Of a DNA stretch of 58,102 nt, positions 48,341 through 57,434 are shown one piece after another. Under the pieces are notes generated by a model. The model saw nothing but the letters and a program-made list of their open reading frames with translations, did not search any database and had not been told where the DNA came from. The number at the start of each line of letters is the position of its first letter. The stretch's first letter is position 1. The DNA is from Streptomyces griseocarneus. GTDB lineage: Bacteria > Actinomycetota > Actinomycetes > Streptomycetales > Streptomycetaceae. The stretch spans positions 71,538 through 129,639 of the forward strand of contig NZ_BNBL01000018.1 in assembly GCF_014655595.1 (NCBI RefSeq), read 5' to 3'. The position numbers and the translations under genes were made by a program.

Positions 48341-51280
48341 ATGCCCGCCAACAAGAACGGCCCCGGCAAGAAGAAGAAGGGGCGACGCGCCCGCCTGCTC
48401 GTGATCACATTCGTGCTGCTGCTCGTGGCGGGCGTCGCCTTCGGCGCGTACTGGAGCGTCAGTACGGTGCGCGCCTCCTTCCCCACGACGGACGGCACCC
48501 TGAAGCTCAAGGGACTGTCGGGCGAGGTGAAGGTCGTCCGGGACGACCACGGCATCCCCCAGATCTACGCGGACAACTCCGAGGACCTCTTCCGCGCCCA
48601 GGGCTTCGTCCAGGCGCAGGACCGGTTCTGGGAGATGGACGTCCGCCGCCATCTGACGGCGGGACGGCTCTCCGAGATGTTCGGCTCCGGCCAGGTCGAG
48701 ACCGACGCCTTCCTGCGCACCATGGGCTGGCGCCGGGTCGCGCAGCAGGAGTACGACACCAAGCTGTCGCCGGCCACCAAGAAGTACCTCCAGGCGTACT
48801 CCGACGGCGTCAACGCCTACCTCAAGGACCACAAGGGCAAGTCGCTCTCCGTCGAGTACGCGGCGCTGGAGTTCGAGAACGACTACAAGCCCGAGGCCTG
48901 GTCCCCGGTCGACTCCGTCGCCTGGCTCAAGGCCATGGCCTGGGACCTGCGCGGCAACATGCAGGACGAGATCGACCGGTCGCTGGCCTCCTCGCGGCTG
49001 AGCCCGCAGCAGATCGAGCAGCTGTACCCGGCGTACCCGTACGACCGGAACAAGCCGATCACCGAGGGCGGATCGGTCGATACCGCCACGAAGACGTACG
49101 ACCCGAAGGGCGCCGCGGGCGCCGGCACCCAGTCCGGCGCGGGCCAGAACGCCGCGACCGGCGGCGCCGCGGCCGGCGGGCTGCGCTCCAGCCTGTCCTC
49201 GCTGTCGAGCACCCTGGAGAAGGTCCCGGCGCTGCTCGGCCCGAGCGGCAACGGCATCGGCTCCAACTCGTGGGTCGTCTCCGGCAAGTACACGACCACC
49301 GGCAAGCCGCTGCTGGCCAACGACCCGCACCTCGCGCCGCAGATGCCCTCGCTCTGGTACCAGATGGGCCTGCACTGCACCAAGACCGGCGCCCAGTGCC
49401 CGTACGACGTCGCCGGCTACACCTTCTCCGGCATGCCGGGCGTGATAATCGGCCACAACAAGGACATCGCCTGGGGCATGACCAACCTGGGCGCGGACGT
49501 CTCCGACCTCTACCTGGAGAAGGTCACCGCCGACTCCTACCTCTACGACGGCAAGCAGAAGCCGTTCGTCACCCGCAAGGAGACCATCAAGGTCGCGGGC
49601 GAGAAGAGCCGCGAGATCACCGTCCGCGAGACCAACAACGGCCCCATCGTCTCCGACCGCAACGACGAGCTCGTCAAGGTGGGCGCGAAGGCGCCCGTCA
49701 AGGACCCGGCCCCCGACCGCGCCGACGGCTACGCCGTCGCGCTGCGCTGGACCGCGCTGGACGCGGGCAAGACCATGGACGGCCTGTTCGCGCTGAACCA
49801 GGCGAACGACTTCCAGTCCTTCCGCAAGGCGGCCGCCGACTTCGACGTCCCCTCGCAGAACCTGATCTACGCCGACACCAAGGGCAACATCGGCTACCAG
49901 GCCCCGGGCCGCATCCCGGTCCGCGGCAAGGCCGGCGAGGCCAAGGGCGAGGACCAGGCGAACGGCCAGACCGGCCAGAACGGCGCCCAGACCGGCCAGA
50001 ACGGCACGACCGCCCGGACCGACACCAACGGCGACGGCCGGATCGACGCCAAGGACGACGCCAAGGACGAGGCGAAGACCGACGGCAAGCCGGACGCCCA
50101 GACGCCGGTCGCCGACGGCCGCTACCCGGCCCCCGGCTGGGACCCGGCCTACCAGTGGACCGGCTGGATCCCGCAGTCCGCGCTGCCGTACGACTACAAC
50201 CCCCAGCGCGGCTACATCGTCACCGCCAACCAGGCCGTCGCCGACAAGAAGTACCCCTACCTGCTCACGCAGGACTGGGGTTACGGCGCCCGCAGCCAGC
50301 GGATCAACGAGCTCATCCAGTCGAAGATCAAGGACGGCGGGAAGATCTCGACGGACGACATGCAGAAGATGCAGCTGGACAACAGCAGCGAGATCGCCAA
50401 GCTGCTGACGCCCTACCTGCTGAAGATCGACGTCAAGGGCGCCAACGAGCGCGAGACGAAGTACGTCCGCGAGGCCCAGAAGCTGCTGAAGGACTGGGAC
50501 TACAACCAGGAGGCCGACTCGGCCGCCGCCGCGTACTTCAACGCGGTCTGGCGCAACACCCTCAAGCTGGCCTTCGGCAACAAGCTCCCCAAGGAGCTGC
50601 GGGTCAAGGACCAGTGCCTGCGGGTGCGGCCTGCGGACGACTCGCGTCCGCAGGAGGACCTGGACGGCAACACCCGCCTGGTCCTGGAGTGCGGCGAGCG
50701 GGAGCCCGACAACGCGCAGCCGGACGGCGGCGACCGCTGGTTCGAGGTCGTCCGCGGCATCCTCGACAAGCCCGGGGACTCCTGGTGGAAGACCAACGGC
50801 ACCCGCACCAACCCGGGCGCCAAGAACCGCGACGAGCTGCTCGAGCGGGCCATGAAGGACGCGCGCTGGGAGCTCACCTCCAAGCTCGGCAAGGACGTCA
50901 CGTCCTGGAGCTGGGGCCGGCTGCACCAGCTCACGCTGAAGAACCAGACCCTCGGCAAGGAGGGCCCCGGCATCGTGAAGTGGATGCTCAACCGGGGCCC
51001 CTGGAACCTCGCCGGCGGCGAGGCCGCGGTCAACGCGGCGGGCTGGAACGCGGCGGGCGGCTACGACGTGATCTGGGTGCCGTCCATGCGGATGGTCGTC
51101 AACCTCGACGACCTCGACAAGTCCCGCTGGATCAACCTCACCGGCGCCTCCGGCCACGCGTACAACGCCCACTACTACGACCAGACGGACAAGTGGGCCA
51201 AGGGCGAGCTGCTGCCGTGGGCCTTCAGCGCGGACGCGGTGAAGAAGTCGGGCGACGCGACGCTCACGCTCAAGCCGTAG
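48341..51280 (+). CDS. Penicillin acylase family protein with dockerin-like insert
   Basis: The 979-residue protein has a Lys/Arg-rich N-terminus and one membrane helix (about 19-40). The Ntn-hydrolase fold follows: VVRDDHGIPQIYADN and QGFVQAQDRFWEMD in the alpha part. The nucleophile is Ser308 in GIGSNSWVVSG, where self-cleavage gives the beta chain, with ANDPHL following. Relatives cleave amides such as penicillins or acyl-homoserine lactones; the substrate here is unknown. Residues 530-590 form an insert of GQTGQNGAQTGQNG repeats plus DTNGDGRIDAKD (561-572), a Ca-binding loop pattern. AAGGACA precedes the ATG. Confidence 0.9.
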   Translation: MPANKNGPGKKKKGRRARLLVITFVLLLVAGVAFGAYWSVSTVRASFPTTDGTLKLKGLSGEVKVVRDDHGIPQIYADNSEDLFRAQGFVQAQDRFWEMDVRRHLTAGRLSEMFGSGQVETDAFLRTMGWRRVAQQEYDTKLSPATKKYLQAYSDGVNAYLKDHKGKSLSVEYAALEFENDYKPEAWSPVDSVAWLKAMAWDLRGNMQDEIDRSLASSRLSPQQIEQLYPAYPYDRNKPITEGGSVDTATKTYDPKGAAGAGTQSGAGQNAATGGAAAGGLRSSLSSLSSTLEKVPALLGPSGNGIGSNSWVVSGKYTTTGKPLLANDPHLAPQMPSLWYQMGLHCTKTGAQCPYDVAGYTFSGMPGVIIGHNKDIAWGMTNLGADVSDLYLEKVTADSYLYDGKQKPFVTRKETIKVAGEKSREITVRETNNGPIVSDRNDELVKVGAKAPVKDPAPDRADGYAVALRWTALDAGKTMDGLFALNQANDFQSFRKAAADFDVPSQNLIYADTKGNIGYQAPGRIPVRGKAGEAKGEDQANGQTGQNGAQTGQNGTTARTDTNGDGRIDAKDDAKDEAKTDGKPDAQTPVADGRYPAPGWDPAYQWTGWIPQSALPYDYNPQRGYIVTANQAVADKKYPYLLTQDWGYGARSQRINELIQSKIKDGGKISTDDMQKMQLDNSSEIAKLLTPYLLKIDVKGANERETKYVREAQKLLKDWDYNQEADSAAAAYFNAVWRNTLKLAFGNKLPKELRVKDQCLRVRPADDSRPQEDLDGNTRLVLECGEREPDNAQPDGGDRWFEVVRGILDKPGDSWWKTNGTRTNPGAKNRDELLERAMKDARWELTSKLGKDVTSWSWGRLHQLTLKNQTLGKEGPGIVKWMLNRGPWNLAGGEAAVNAAGWNAAGGYDVIWVPSMRMVVNLDDLDKSRWINLTGASGHAYNAHYYDQTDKWAKGELLPWAFSADAVKKSGDATLTLKP

Positions 51281-51292
51281 CCGGCCTCGGCG

Positions 51293-51904
51293 CTAGCCGA
51301 AGCGGCGCACCCCGCCAGGGGTGACCACCGCGTGCACGGGGTGGTCGTGCGGTTCCTCCGGGACCCGCGCGACCACCTCGTCGTCGTAGAGGAGGACCAC
51401 GCGCGCCGGATCGGCCCCGGTCCGCTCCAGGCGGGCCAGCACCCGGTCGTACGAGCCGCCGCCCCGGCCCAGCCGCAGGCCGCGCCCGTCCACCGCCAGC
51501 CCGGGCAGCAGCACGGCGTCGGCCCCGGTGACGGCGTCGGGGCCCAGGCGCTCGCCGTCGGGCTCGAGCAGGCCCTTGGAGGCGCGGACGAGGTGGTCCG
51601 CGCCCCGGTAGAGCGCCCAGTCGAGGTCGTTGTCGGGCAGCAGGACCGGCAGCAGGACGCGCACGCCCCGCGCGCGCAGCGCGTCCAGCAGCGCACGGGT
51701 GCCCGGCTCGCTCCCCACGGAGACGTAGGCGGCCACCGTCCGCGCCCCGGCGAGCTCGGGGAGCTCCAGCGCCCGCCGCCCCAGGGCGGCCTCGGCCGCC
51801 GCGATGTCATCCGAGGTCAACCCCGATCTCACGGCCAGGAGGGACCGCCGCAACCCGCTCTTATTAGGCTGGGGAGGGCCTGGAAACGCATTGCCTTCGA
51901 TCAT
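51293..51904 (-). CDS. 5-formyltetrahydrofolate cyclo-ligase
   Basis: The 203-residue protein uses ATP to turn 5-formyl-THF into 5,10-methenyl-THF in folate metabolism. It has KSGLRRSLLAVRSGL at the start and LPGLAVDGRGLRLGRGGGSYDRVLARL, the family phosphate-binding signature. It converges on the acylase gene and is divergent from galU, separated by 81 bases. ATG at 51904 is preceded by GAGGAG. Confidence 0.92.
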   Translation of the reverse strand: MIEGNAFPGPPQPNKSGLRRSLLAVRSGLTSDDIAAAEAALGRRALELPELAGARTVAAYVSVGSEPGTRALLDALRARGVRVLLPVLLPDNDLDWALYRGADHLVRASKGLLEPDGERLGPDAVTGADAVLLPGLAVDGRGLRLGRGGGSYDRVLARLERTGADPARVVLLYDDEVVARVPEEPHDHPVHAVVTPGGVRRFG

Positions 51905-51985
51905 TGTTCGTACAAACTCCTCGCCTCAGGTCATACTCGGCGGAGTAACATCTTCCGCCCAAACGCAACGGATAGTGTTCGGCTC

Positions 51986-52888
51986 ATGACTCAATCGCGC
52001 CCTCGGATCAGCAAGGCTGTCATCCCTGCCGCCGGGCTCGGAACCCGCTTTCTCCCGGCCACCAAGGCCACCCCCAAGGAGATGCTCCCGGTGGTCGACA
52101 AGCCGGCGATCCAGTATGTGGTGGAAGAGGCGGTGCACGCGGGTCTGTCCGACGTGCTCATGATCACCGGACGGAACAAGCGGCCGCTTGAGGATCATTT
52201 CGACCGCAATTACGAGCTCGAGGAAATGCTGCGCCGCAAGGGCGACGCGTCCCGGCTCGCCAGAGTCCAGGAATCCAGCGACCTGGCGACCATGCACTAC
52301 GTCCGCCAGGGCGACCCCAGGGGCCTGGGCCACGCCGTGCTGTGCGCCGCCCCGCACGTCGGCGACGAGCCCTTCGCCGTCCTGCTCGGCGACGACCTGA
52401 TCGACGCCCGCGACCCGCTGCTGTCCCACATGGTCGACATCCAGCGCCTGCACGGCGGCAGCGTGATCGCCCTCATGGAGGTCGACCCCGCCCAGATCGG
52501 CCTCTACGGCTGCGCGGCCGTCAAGCCCACCGACACCGAGGGCGTCGTCCAGATCACCGGCCTGGTCGAGAAGCCCGACCCCGAAGAGGCGCCCAGCAAC
52601 TACGCCGTCATCGGCCGCTACGTCCTCGACCCGGCCGTCTTCGACGTGCTGCGCGAGACCGAGCCGGGCCGCGGCGGCGAGATCCAGCTCACCGACGCCC
52701 TCCAGGCGCTGGCCGCCGAGCCGGGCCTCGGCGGGCCCGTGCACGGCGTGGTCTTCAAGGGCCGCCGCTATGACACCGGGGACCGTGGCGACTATCTGCG
52801 TGCCATTGTCAGACTGGCATGCGAACGTGAGGACCTGGGGCCGGACTTCCGGGCCTGGCTTCGCAGTTACGTCACCGAGGAGATGTAG
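51986..52888 (+). CDS. galU: UTP-glucose-1-phosphate uridylyltransferase
   Basis: The 300-residue enzyme makes UDP-glucose from UTP and glucose-1-phosphate for polysaccharide and wall sugar synthesis. The nucleotide-binding start is AVIPAAGLGTRFLPATKATPKEMLPVVDKPAIQYVVEEA, the textbook GalU pattern. LVEKPDPEEAPSNYAVIGRYVL and RRYDTGDRGDYLRA follow. ATG 51986 has only a weak ribosome site and may be leaderless. It heads the galU-glp-moaC-mogA operon; glp starts four bases after its stop. Confidence 0.93.
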   Translation: MTQSRPRISKAVIPAAGLGTRFLPATKATPKEMLPVVDKPAIQYVVEEAVHAGLSDVLMITGRNKRPLEDHFDRNYELEEMLRRKGDASRLARVQESSDLATMHYVRQGDPRGLGHAVLCAAPHVGDEPFAVLLGDDLIDARDPLLSHMVDIQRLHGGSVIALMEVDPAQIGLYGCAAVKPTDTEGVVQITGLVEKPDPEEAPSNYAVIGRYVLDPAVFDVLRETEPGRGGEIQLTDALQALAAEPGLGGPVHGVVFKGRRYDTGDRGDYLRAIVRLACEREDLGPDFRAWLRSYVTEEM

Positions 52889-52892
52889 CGCT

Positions 52893-54227
52893 TTGAGCAC
52901 CAGCACGGGCACGCCCACCGCCACCGCCGCGGACACGGACCGTCTCTGGTCGGTGGACGAGCACCTCGACGACATCCTCGGGAAGATCCGCCCGTTGGAG
53001 CCGATCGAGCTGCAACTGCTCGACGCCCAGGGCTGTGTGCTGGTCGAGGACGTCACCGTCCCCGCCGCCCTGCCCCCCTTCGACAACAGCTCCATGGACG
53101 GCTACGCGGTCCGGGTCGCCGACGTCGAGGGGGCGAGCGAGGAGTTCCCGGCGGTGCTCACCATCGTCGGCGACATCGCGGCGGGCAGCGGCGAGCTGCC
53201 GACCGTCGGCCCCGGCGAGGCCGTGCGCATCATGACCGGCGCGCCGGTGCCGCCCGGGGCGGAGGCCGTCGTGCCGGTCGAGTGGACCGACGGCGGCACG
53301 GGCGGCGGCCCGGCCGACGCGATGGCCGCCGGGCGGCCCGCCGCGGACGGCGACGGTCCCGGCCTCGGCGAGGTGCGCGTCCACCGCCCCGCCGCCGCCC
53401 GCGCCCACATCCGCGACCGCGGCAGCGACGTCGGCGCCGGCGAGATCGCCGTCCGCGCGGGCACGGTCCTCGGCCCCGCCCAGATCGGCCTCCTCGCTGC
53501 CATCGGCCGGCCCTCCGTGACCGTCCGGCCCCGGCCCCGCGTCGTCGTGGTGTCCACCGGCAGCGAGCTGGTCCCGCCCGGCGAGGCCCTGGCGCCCGGG
53601 CGGATCCACGACTCCAACAGCTTCATGCTCACCGCCTGCGCCCGCGACGCCGGCGCCATCGCGTACCGCGTCGGGGCCGTCGGTGACGAGCCCGCCACCC
53701 TGCGGTCCACCCTCGAGGACCAGCTGGTGCGCGCCGACGCGGTCGTCACCAGCGGGGGAGTGAGCGTCGGCGCGTACGACGTGGTCAAGGAGACCCTCTC
53801 CGGGCTGACCGCCGAGGAGGGGAAGGTTTCCTTCCGCCGCCTGGCCATGCAGCCCGGCAAGCCCCAGGGCTTCGGCCGCATCGGCCCCGACCGCACCCCG
53901 CTGTTCGCCCTGCCGGGCAACCCCGTCAGCGCGTACGTCTCCTTCGAGCTCTTCGTGCGGCCCGCCGTCCGGGCGCTCATGGGGCTCGCGCCCTTCGGCG
54001 ACCGCCGGACCGTGCGCGCGGTGTGCCCGCAAGGGGTCGCGTCCTCGCCCCGGGGCCGCCGGCAGTACCTGCGCGGCCACTACGCCGACGGCAAGGTGAC
54101 CACGGTCGGGGGAGCGGGCTCCCACCTGGTCAAGGCGCTCGCCGACGCCAACGCCCTGATCGTCGTGCCCGAGGCGGCCACCTCGCTGGCCGCGGGCGCC
54201 GAAGTGGACGTGGTCCTTCTCGACTGA
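52893..54227 (+). CDS. glp: Gephyrin-like molybdotransferase Glp (MoeA family)
   Basis: The 444-residue protein has the MoeA fold: PPFDNSSMDGYAV (61-73), GAPVPPGAEAVVPVEW, VVVVSTGSELV, TSGGVSVGAYD and MQPGKPQGFG, then LPGNPVSAYVSFE. MoeA inserts molybdenum into molybdopterin. In corynebacteria a MoeA paralogue, Glp, instead binds FtsZ and works with membrane receptor GlpR. This gene sits in the matching galU-glp-rimJ-glpR order, so it may serve division, Moco synthesis or both. TTG 52893 has GAGGAG upstream within galU. Confidence 0.85.
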   Translation: MSTSTGTPTATAADTDRLWSVDEHLDDILGKIRPLEPIELQLLDAQGCVLVEDVTVPAALPPFDNSSMDGYAVRVADVEGASEEFPAVLTIVGDIAAGSGELPTVGPGEAVRIMTGAPVPPGAEAVVPVEWTDGGTGGGPADAMAAGRPAADGDGPGLGEVRVHRPAAARAHIRDRGSDVGAGEIAVRAGTVLGPAQIGLLAAIGRPSVTVRPRPRVVVVSTGSELVPPGEALAPGRIHDSNSFMLTACARDAGAIAYRVGAVGDEPATLRSTLEDQLVRADAVVTSGGVSVGAYDVVKETLSGLTAEEGKVSFRRLAMQPGKPQGFGRIGPDRTPLFALPGNPVSAYVSFELFVRPAVRALMGLAPFGDRRTVRAVCPQGVASSPRGRRQYLRGHYADGKVTTVGGAGSHLVKALADANALIVVPEAATSLAAGAEVDVVLLD

Positions 54228-54291
54228 CCGCCCGCCCCGCCGGGTACGGTGGCTGCCCACAGGCACCACAGGGGCCCGGACCGGGAGAACG

Positions 54292-54774
54292 ATGAGCAGC
54301 GCCCAGGAGCATCTCACCCACCTCGACGACACGGGCGCGGCCCGCATGGTCGACGTCTCCGCCAAGGAGGTCACCGCGCGCACCGCCCGCGCGAGCGGCC
54401 GGGTGCTCGTCTCCCCCCGCGTCGTGGAGCTGCTGCGCGGCGAGGGCGTCCCCAAGGGCGACGCCCTCGCCACCGCCCGCATCGCCGGGATCATGGGCGC
54501 CAAGCGCACCCCCGAGCTGATCCCGCTGTGCCACCCGCTCGCCCTCTCCGGCGTCACGGTCGACCTCGCGGTCGCCGACGACGCCGTCGAGATCCTCGCC
54601 ACCGTGAAGACCACGGACCGCACGGGCGTGGAGATGGAGGCGCTGACGGCGGTCTCCGTCGCCGCGCTGACCGTGGTCGACATGGTCAAGGCCGTGGACA
54701 AGGGCGCGGTCGTCACCGACATCCGCGTCGAGGAGAAGACGGGCGGGAAGTCCGGGAAGTGGAGCCGCGCGTGA
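54292..54774 (+). CDS. moaC: Cyclic pyranopterin monophosphate synthase MoaC
   Basis: The 160-residue protein catalyses the second half of cPMP formation in molybdenum cofactor synthesis. It shows HLDDTGAARMVDVSAKEVTARTARA, LIPLCHPLALSGV and MEALTAVSVAALTVVDMVKAVDK, all characteristic. GGGAGAAC precedes the ATG. Its TGA overlaps the GTG of mogA (GTGA at 54771-54774), so they are coupled. Confidence 0.95.
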   Translation: MSSAQEHLTHLDDTGAARMVDVSAKEVTARTARASGRVLVSPRVVELLRGEGVPKGDALATARIAGIMGAKRTPELIPLCHPLALSGVTVDLAVADDAVEILATVKTTDRTGVEMEALTAVSVAALTVVDMVKAVDKGAVVTDIRVEEKTGGKSGKWSRA

Positions 54775-55253
54775 GAGCGCTCGTCGTGACGGCGTCCAAC
54801 CGGGCGGCCGCGGGCGTGTACGCCGACAAGGGCGGCCCGCTGCTGGCGGCGGGGCTCGAGGCCATGGGGTTCACCGTCGACGGCCCGCGCGTGGTGCCCG
54901 ACGGCGATCCCGTGGAGGCCGCCCTGCGCGAGGCGGTGGCGAGCGCGTACGACGTGGTGCTGACCACGGGCGGCACGGGCATCTCGCCCACCGACCGCAC
55001 CCCCGAGGCGACCCGGCGGGTCCTGGACTACGAGATCCCGGGCATCCCCGAGGCCCTGAGGGCCGAAGGGCTGGCGAAGGTCCCCACGGCGGCGCTCTCG
55101 CGGGGCCTGGCCGGGGTCGCGGGGCGCACGCTGATCGTGAACCTGCCCGGTTCGACCGGCGGGGTACGCGACGGGCTGGCCGTGCTGGAGCGCCTGCTGG
55201 TGCACGCGGTGGAGCAGATCCACGGCGGTGACCACTCCCGCCCCTCCGCATGA
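54771..55253 (+). CDS. mogA: Molybdenum cofactor biosynthesis MogA/MoaB-type protein
   Basis: The 160-residue protein adenylates molybdopterin before metal insertion. The fold markers are ALVVTASNRAAAGVYADKGGPLL, the TTGGTGISPTDRTPEAT loop and the VNLPGSTGGVRDGL end. The GTG start overlaps the moaC stop. MoaB and MogA cannot be separated confidently by sequence alone; the domain is complete. Confidence 0.85.
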   Translation: MRALVVTASNRAAAGVYADKGGPLLAAGLEAMGFTVDGPRVVPDGDPVEAALREAVASAYDVVLTTGGTGISPTDRTPEATRRVLDYEIPGIPEALRAEGLAKVPTAALSRGLAGVAGRTLIVNLPGSTGGVRDGLAVLERLLVHAVEQIHGGDHSRPSA

Positions 55254-55320
55254 GCGTCCGGCCCGAGCGACCGGCCGGTGACCGGGGTGAGCGCATGAGC
55301 GGTGTCGGGCGGGTGACCGC

Positions 55321-55935
55321 ATGAACTTCTGGCCGGTGACGCTGACGGACGGCGATGTCGCCCTGCGCCCGATAAAGCTGCGCGACCAGCGGGCGTGGCG
55401 CGAGGTCAACCAGCGCAACCGCGACTGGCTGCGCCCCTGGGAGGCCACGATCCCCCCGCCACCGCCGGGCGTGCCCCCGGCGCAGCGACCCACGTACCGG
55501 CAGATGGTCCGGCATCTGCGCGCCGAGGCGCACGCCGGGCGCATGCTGCCGTTCGTGATCGAGTACCGCGGGCGGCTGGTGGGGCAGCTGACCGTGGCGG
55601 GGATCACCTGGGGCTCGATGTGCTCGGCCCACGTCGGCTACTGGGTGGACGAGGCCGTCGCGGGCCGGGGCGTGATGCCGACGGCCGTGGCGCTGGTGGT
55701 GGACCACTGCTTCCACCGCGTCGGGCTGCACCGCGTCGAGGTGTGCATCCGGCCGGAGAACGTGCCCAGCCGCCGGGTGGTGGAGAAACTCGGATTCCGC
55801 GAGGAGGGGCTGCGCCCCCGTTATCTCCACATCGACGGCGCCTGGCGCGACCACCTGGTCTACGCGCTGACCGCCGACGAGGTCCCGGAGGGGCTGGTGG
55901 CCCGGTGGCACCGGCGCTCCCCGGAAATAAAATAA
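55321..55935 (+). CDS. RimJ-type GNAT acetyltransferase
   Basis: The 204-residue protein matches RimJ/RimL-like acetyltransferases that acetylate protein N-termini. Features are VALRPIKLRDQRAWREVNQRNRDWLRPW, the acetyl-CoA site WVDEAVAGRGVMPTAVALVVDHCF and NVPSRRVVEKLGFREEGL. It lies between mogA and sepX, as in the conserved glp-rimJ-glpR locus. ATG 55321 fits the domain start. Confidence 0.88.
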   Translation: MNFWPVTLTDGDVALRPIKLRDQRAWREVNQRNRDWLRPWEATIPPPPPGVPPAQRPTYRQMVRHLRAEAHAGRMLPFVIEYRGRLVGQLTVAGITWGSMCSAHVGYWVDEAVAGRGVMPTAVALVVDHCFHRVGLHRVEVCIRPENVPSRRVVEKLGFREEGLRPRYLHIDGAWRDHLVYALTADEVPEGLVARWHRRSPEIK

Positions 55936-56081
55936 ACGTTCGAAATCGACTGTCAATTGACGGTATTCGCAGCGTTCCGGTCTCAACAATCACAAAAAAA
56001 GTTCGAGATATCAGCCGGATCGTGCGACACACCGCGCCAATTGGCGGAATCCCCCGCGCGTACCCCTCTACCGTGTGAAGG
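55936..56081. promoter_or_regulatory. AT-rich promoter region of sepX/glpR
   Basis: This 146-base stretch is clearly richer in A and T than its surroundings. It contains the palindrome GTCAATTGAC (55952-55961), two GTTCGA copies and an A-run. It likely holds the sepX promoter; no gene or terminator is visible. Confidence 0.45.
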
Positions 56082-57155
56082 GTGAGCAGCAGCGGCCTGA
56101 TCTACGCAGTCATCGTCGGGGCCTGGGCCGCCTACTTGGTGCCGATGTGGCTCCGTAGGCAGGACGAGCTCAATGAAGCCCGTCCGACGGAACGCTTCAG
56201 CACAGCCATCCGGCTTCTGTCCGGACGGGCGGGCATGGAGCGCCGTTACGCCAAGGACCTCGAGGGGCGCGCCTCCGGCGACGCCCCGGCGCCGACGGAC
56301 CCCACGGGGTCCGAGCTCGGCGCGCCCGAGCCGGACGCCGCGACCGACACGGTCGCCGTCCGGTCCTTCGGCGCGCCCGCGCCCGCCGCGGAGCCGGTCC
56401 AGCAGGCCGCCCCCGCGAGCCCGGCCGCCCCGTCCGCGGCACAGAACGCCGCCGCGCAGACGGCCGCCCAGACCGCCGCCGAGCGGGCCCGCCGCTCCAA
56501 GGTCCTCGCCCGCCGCCGCCGCACCACGGTGCTGCTCTTCCTCGCCTTCACCCTCGGCGCGGTCGTCGCGGGCGTCGGCGGCCTGGCGTTCCTGTGGGCC
56601 CCGGCGGCGCCCGCGGCGCTGCTCAGCGCGTACATCGTCTATCTGCGGATCCAGGAACGCCGCCGGTTCGCCTTCACCATGGACCAGCGCCGCGCCGAAC
56701 AGGCCGCCCAACGCCTGCGTGAGGGCCGTGCCCGCCCTCACGCGGCGGCGCCCGAGAGCGACGCGGCCGCCGCTGACACCGTTGTCCACCACCAGACCCC
56801 CGCGCCGCCGGCGATGCCGGACCACAGCGCGGGGCGCCGCGCCGTGGTCGAGGAGACCGACCACGCCGAGTGGGTCGACCAGCAGCGCGACCGGGGCACC
56901 GGCGAGGGCTGGGAGCCCGTGCCGGTGCCGCTGCCGACGTACGTCTCGGCCCCGGTCGCCCCGCGTGCCACCGGCGCCTCGGCGGACGCCTGGAGCTCCG
57001 CCCGCTCCAGCACCGTGGAGCCGGCCGCCGACCGCAAGCCCGCCGTCGAGGAGCGCCGCCCCGCCCGCTACCGCCGCCCCCGCCGCGAGCGCGGCCGCAC
57101 GCCGCTCTTCGACCAGTACGCCGACGACGACCGCCCCCGCGCCGCCAACGAGTGA
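56082..57155 (+). CDS. sepX: Division-associated membrane protein SepX / Glp receptor GlpR
   Basis: The 357-residue protein starts MSSSGLIYAVIVGAWAAYLV, a membrane helix, followed by PMWLRRQDELNEARPTERFS, the conserved SepX/GlpR N-terminus. A Pro/Ala linker comes next, then a second hydrophobic stretch (about 148-190, likely two helices). A long charged cytoplasmic tail ends RRERGRTPLFDQYADDD. SepX supports septum formation and sporulation in Streptomyces; its corynebacterial homologue GlpR binds Glp. GTG 56082 is used. Confidence 0.82.
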   Translation: MSSSGLIYAVIVGAWAAYLVPMWLRRQDELNEARPTERFSTAIRLLSGRAGMERRYAKDLEGRASGDAPAPTDPTGSELGAPEPDAATDTVAVRSFGAPAPAAEPVQQAAPASPAAPSAAQNAAAQTAAQTAAERARRSKVLARRRRTTVLLFLAFTLGAVVAGVGGLAFLWAPAAPAALLSAYIVYLRIQERRRFAFTMDQRRAEQAAQRLREGRARPHAAAPESDAAAADTVVHHQTPAPPAMPDHSAGRRAVVEETDHAEWVDQQRDRGTGEGWEPVPVPLPTYVSAPVAPRATGASADAWSSARSSTVEPAADRKPAVEERRPARYRRPRRERGRTPLFDQYADDDRPRAANE

Positions 57156-57231
57156 CCCCGGGGGACCGGCCCGGCGCTGACCAGCGAGGGGTCGCGGGGG
57201 AGCGGATTTCCGAGCACCCCGATGGGGATGC

Positions 57232-57237
57232 TAGAGT
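57232..57237 (+). promoter_or_regulatory. -10 element of tRNA-Ala
   Basis: TAGAGT lies 14 bases before the tRNA 5' end, a typical Streptomyces tRNA -10. A matching -35 is weak (ATTTCC near 57206). Confidence 0.5.
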
Positions 57238-57251
57238 TTCACTCGTTGCAA

Positions 57252-57325
57252 GGGCCTGTGGCGCAGTCCGGTAGCGCACCTCGTTCGCATCGAGGGGGTC
57301 AGGGGTTCAAATCCCCTCAGGTCCA
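57252..57325 (+). tRNA. tRNA-Ala (anticodon CGC)
   Basis: Cloverleaf with acceptor arms GGGCCTG/CAGGTCC, anticodon stem CCTCG/CGAGG with loop TTCGCAT (anticodon CGC, codon GCG) and T-loop TTCAAAT. CCA is not encoded (the end reads CCACAG). Confidence 0.95.
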
Positions 57326-57333
57326 CAGCACAT

Positions 57334-57369
57334 GAAAGCCCCCGTCGGGAGTATCCGACGGGGGCTTTC
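57334..57369 (+). terminator. Terminator after tRNA-Ala
   Basis: Perfect 15-bp arms (57334-57348, 57355-57369) with a 6-base loop, eight bases after the tRNA. Confidence 0.9.
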
Positions 57370-57434
57370 GCATGCCCGCCTTCCGCAGCGCCCTGCGCGT
57401 CCGCGCGGGTTCGCGCGCGGACGGCGCAACGGGC

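Noticed and set aside
48172..51324. 1050-codon plus-strand frame overlapping the acylase
   Set aside because: Composition is Arg/Gly/Pro-rich and the penicillin acylase frame carries all family motifs.
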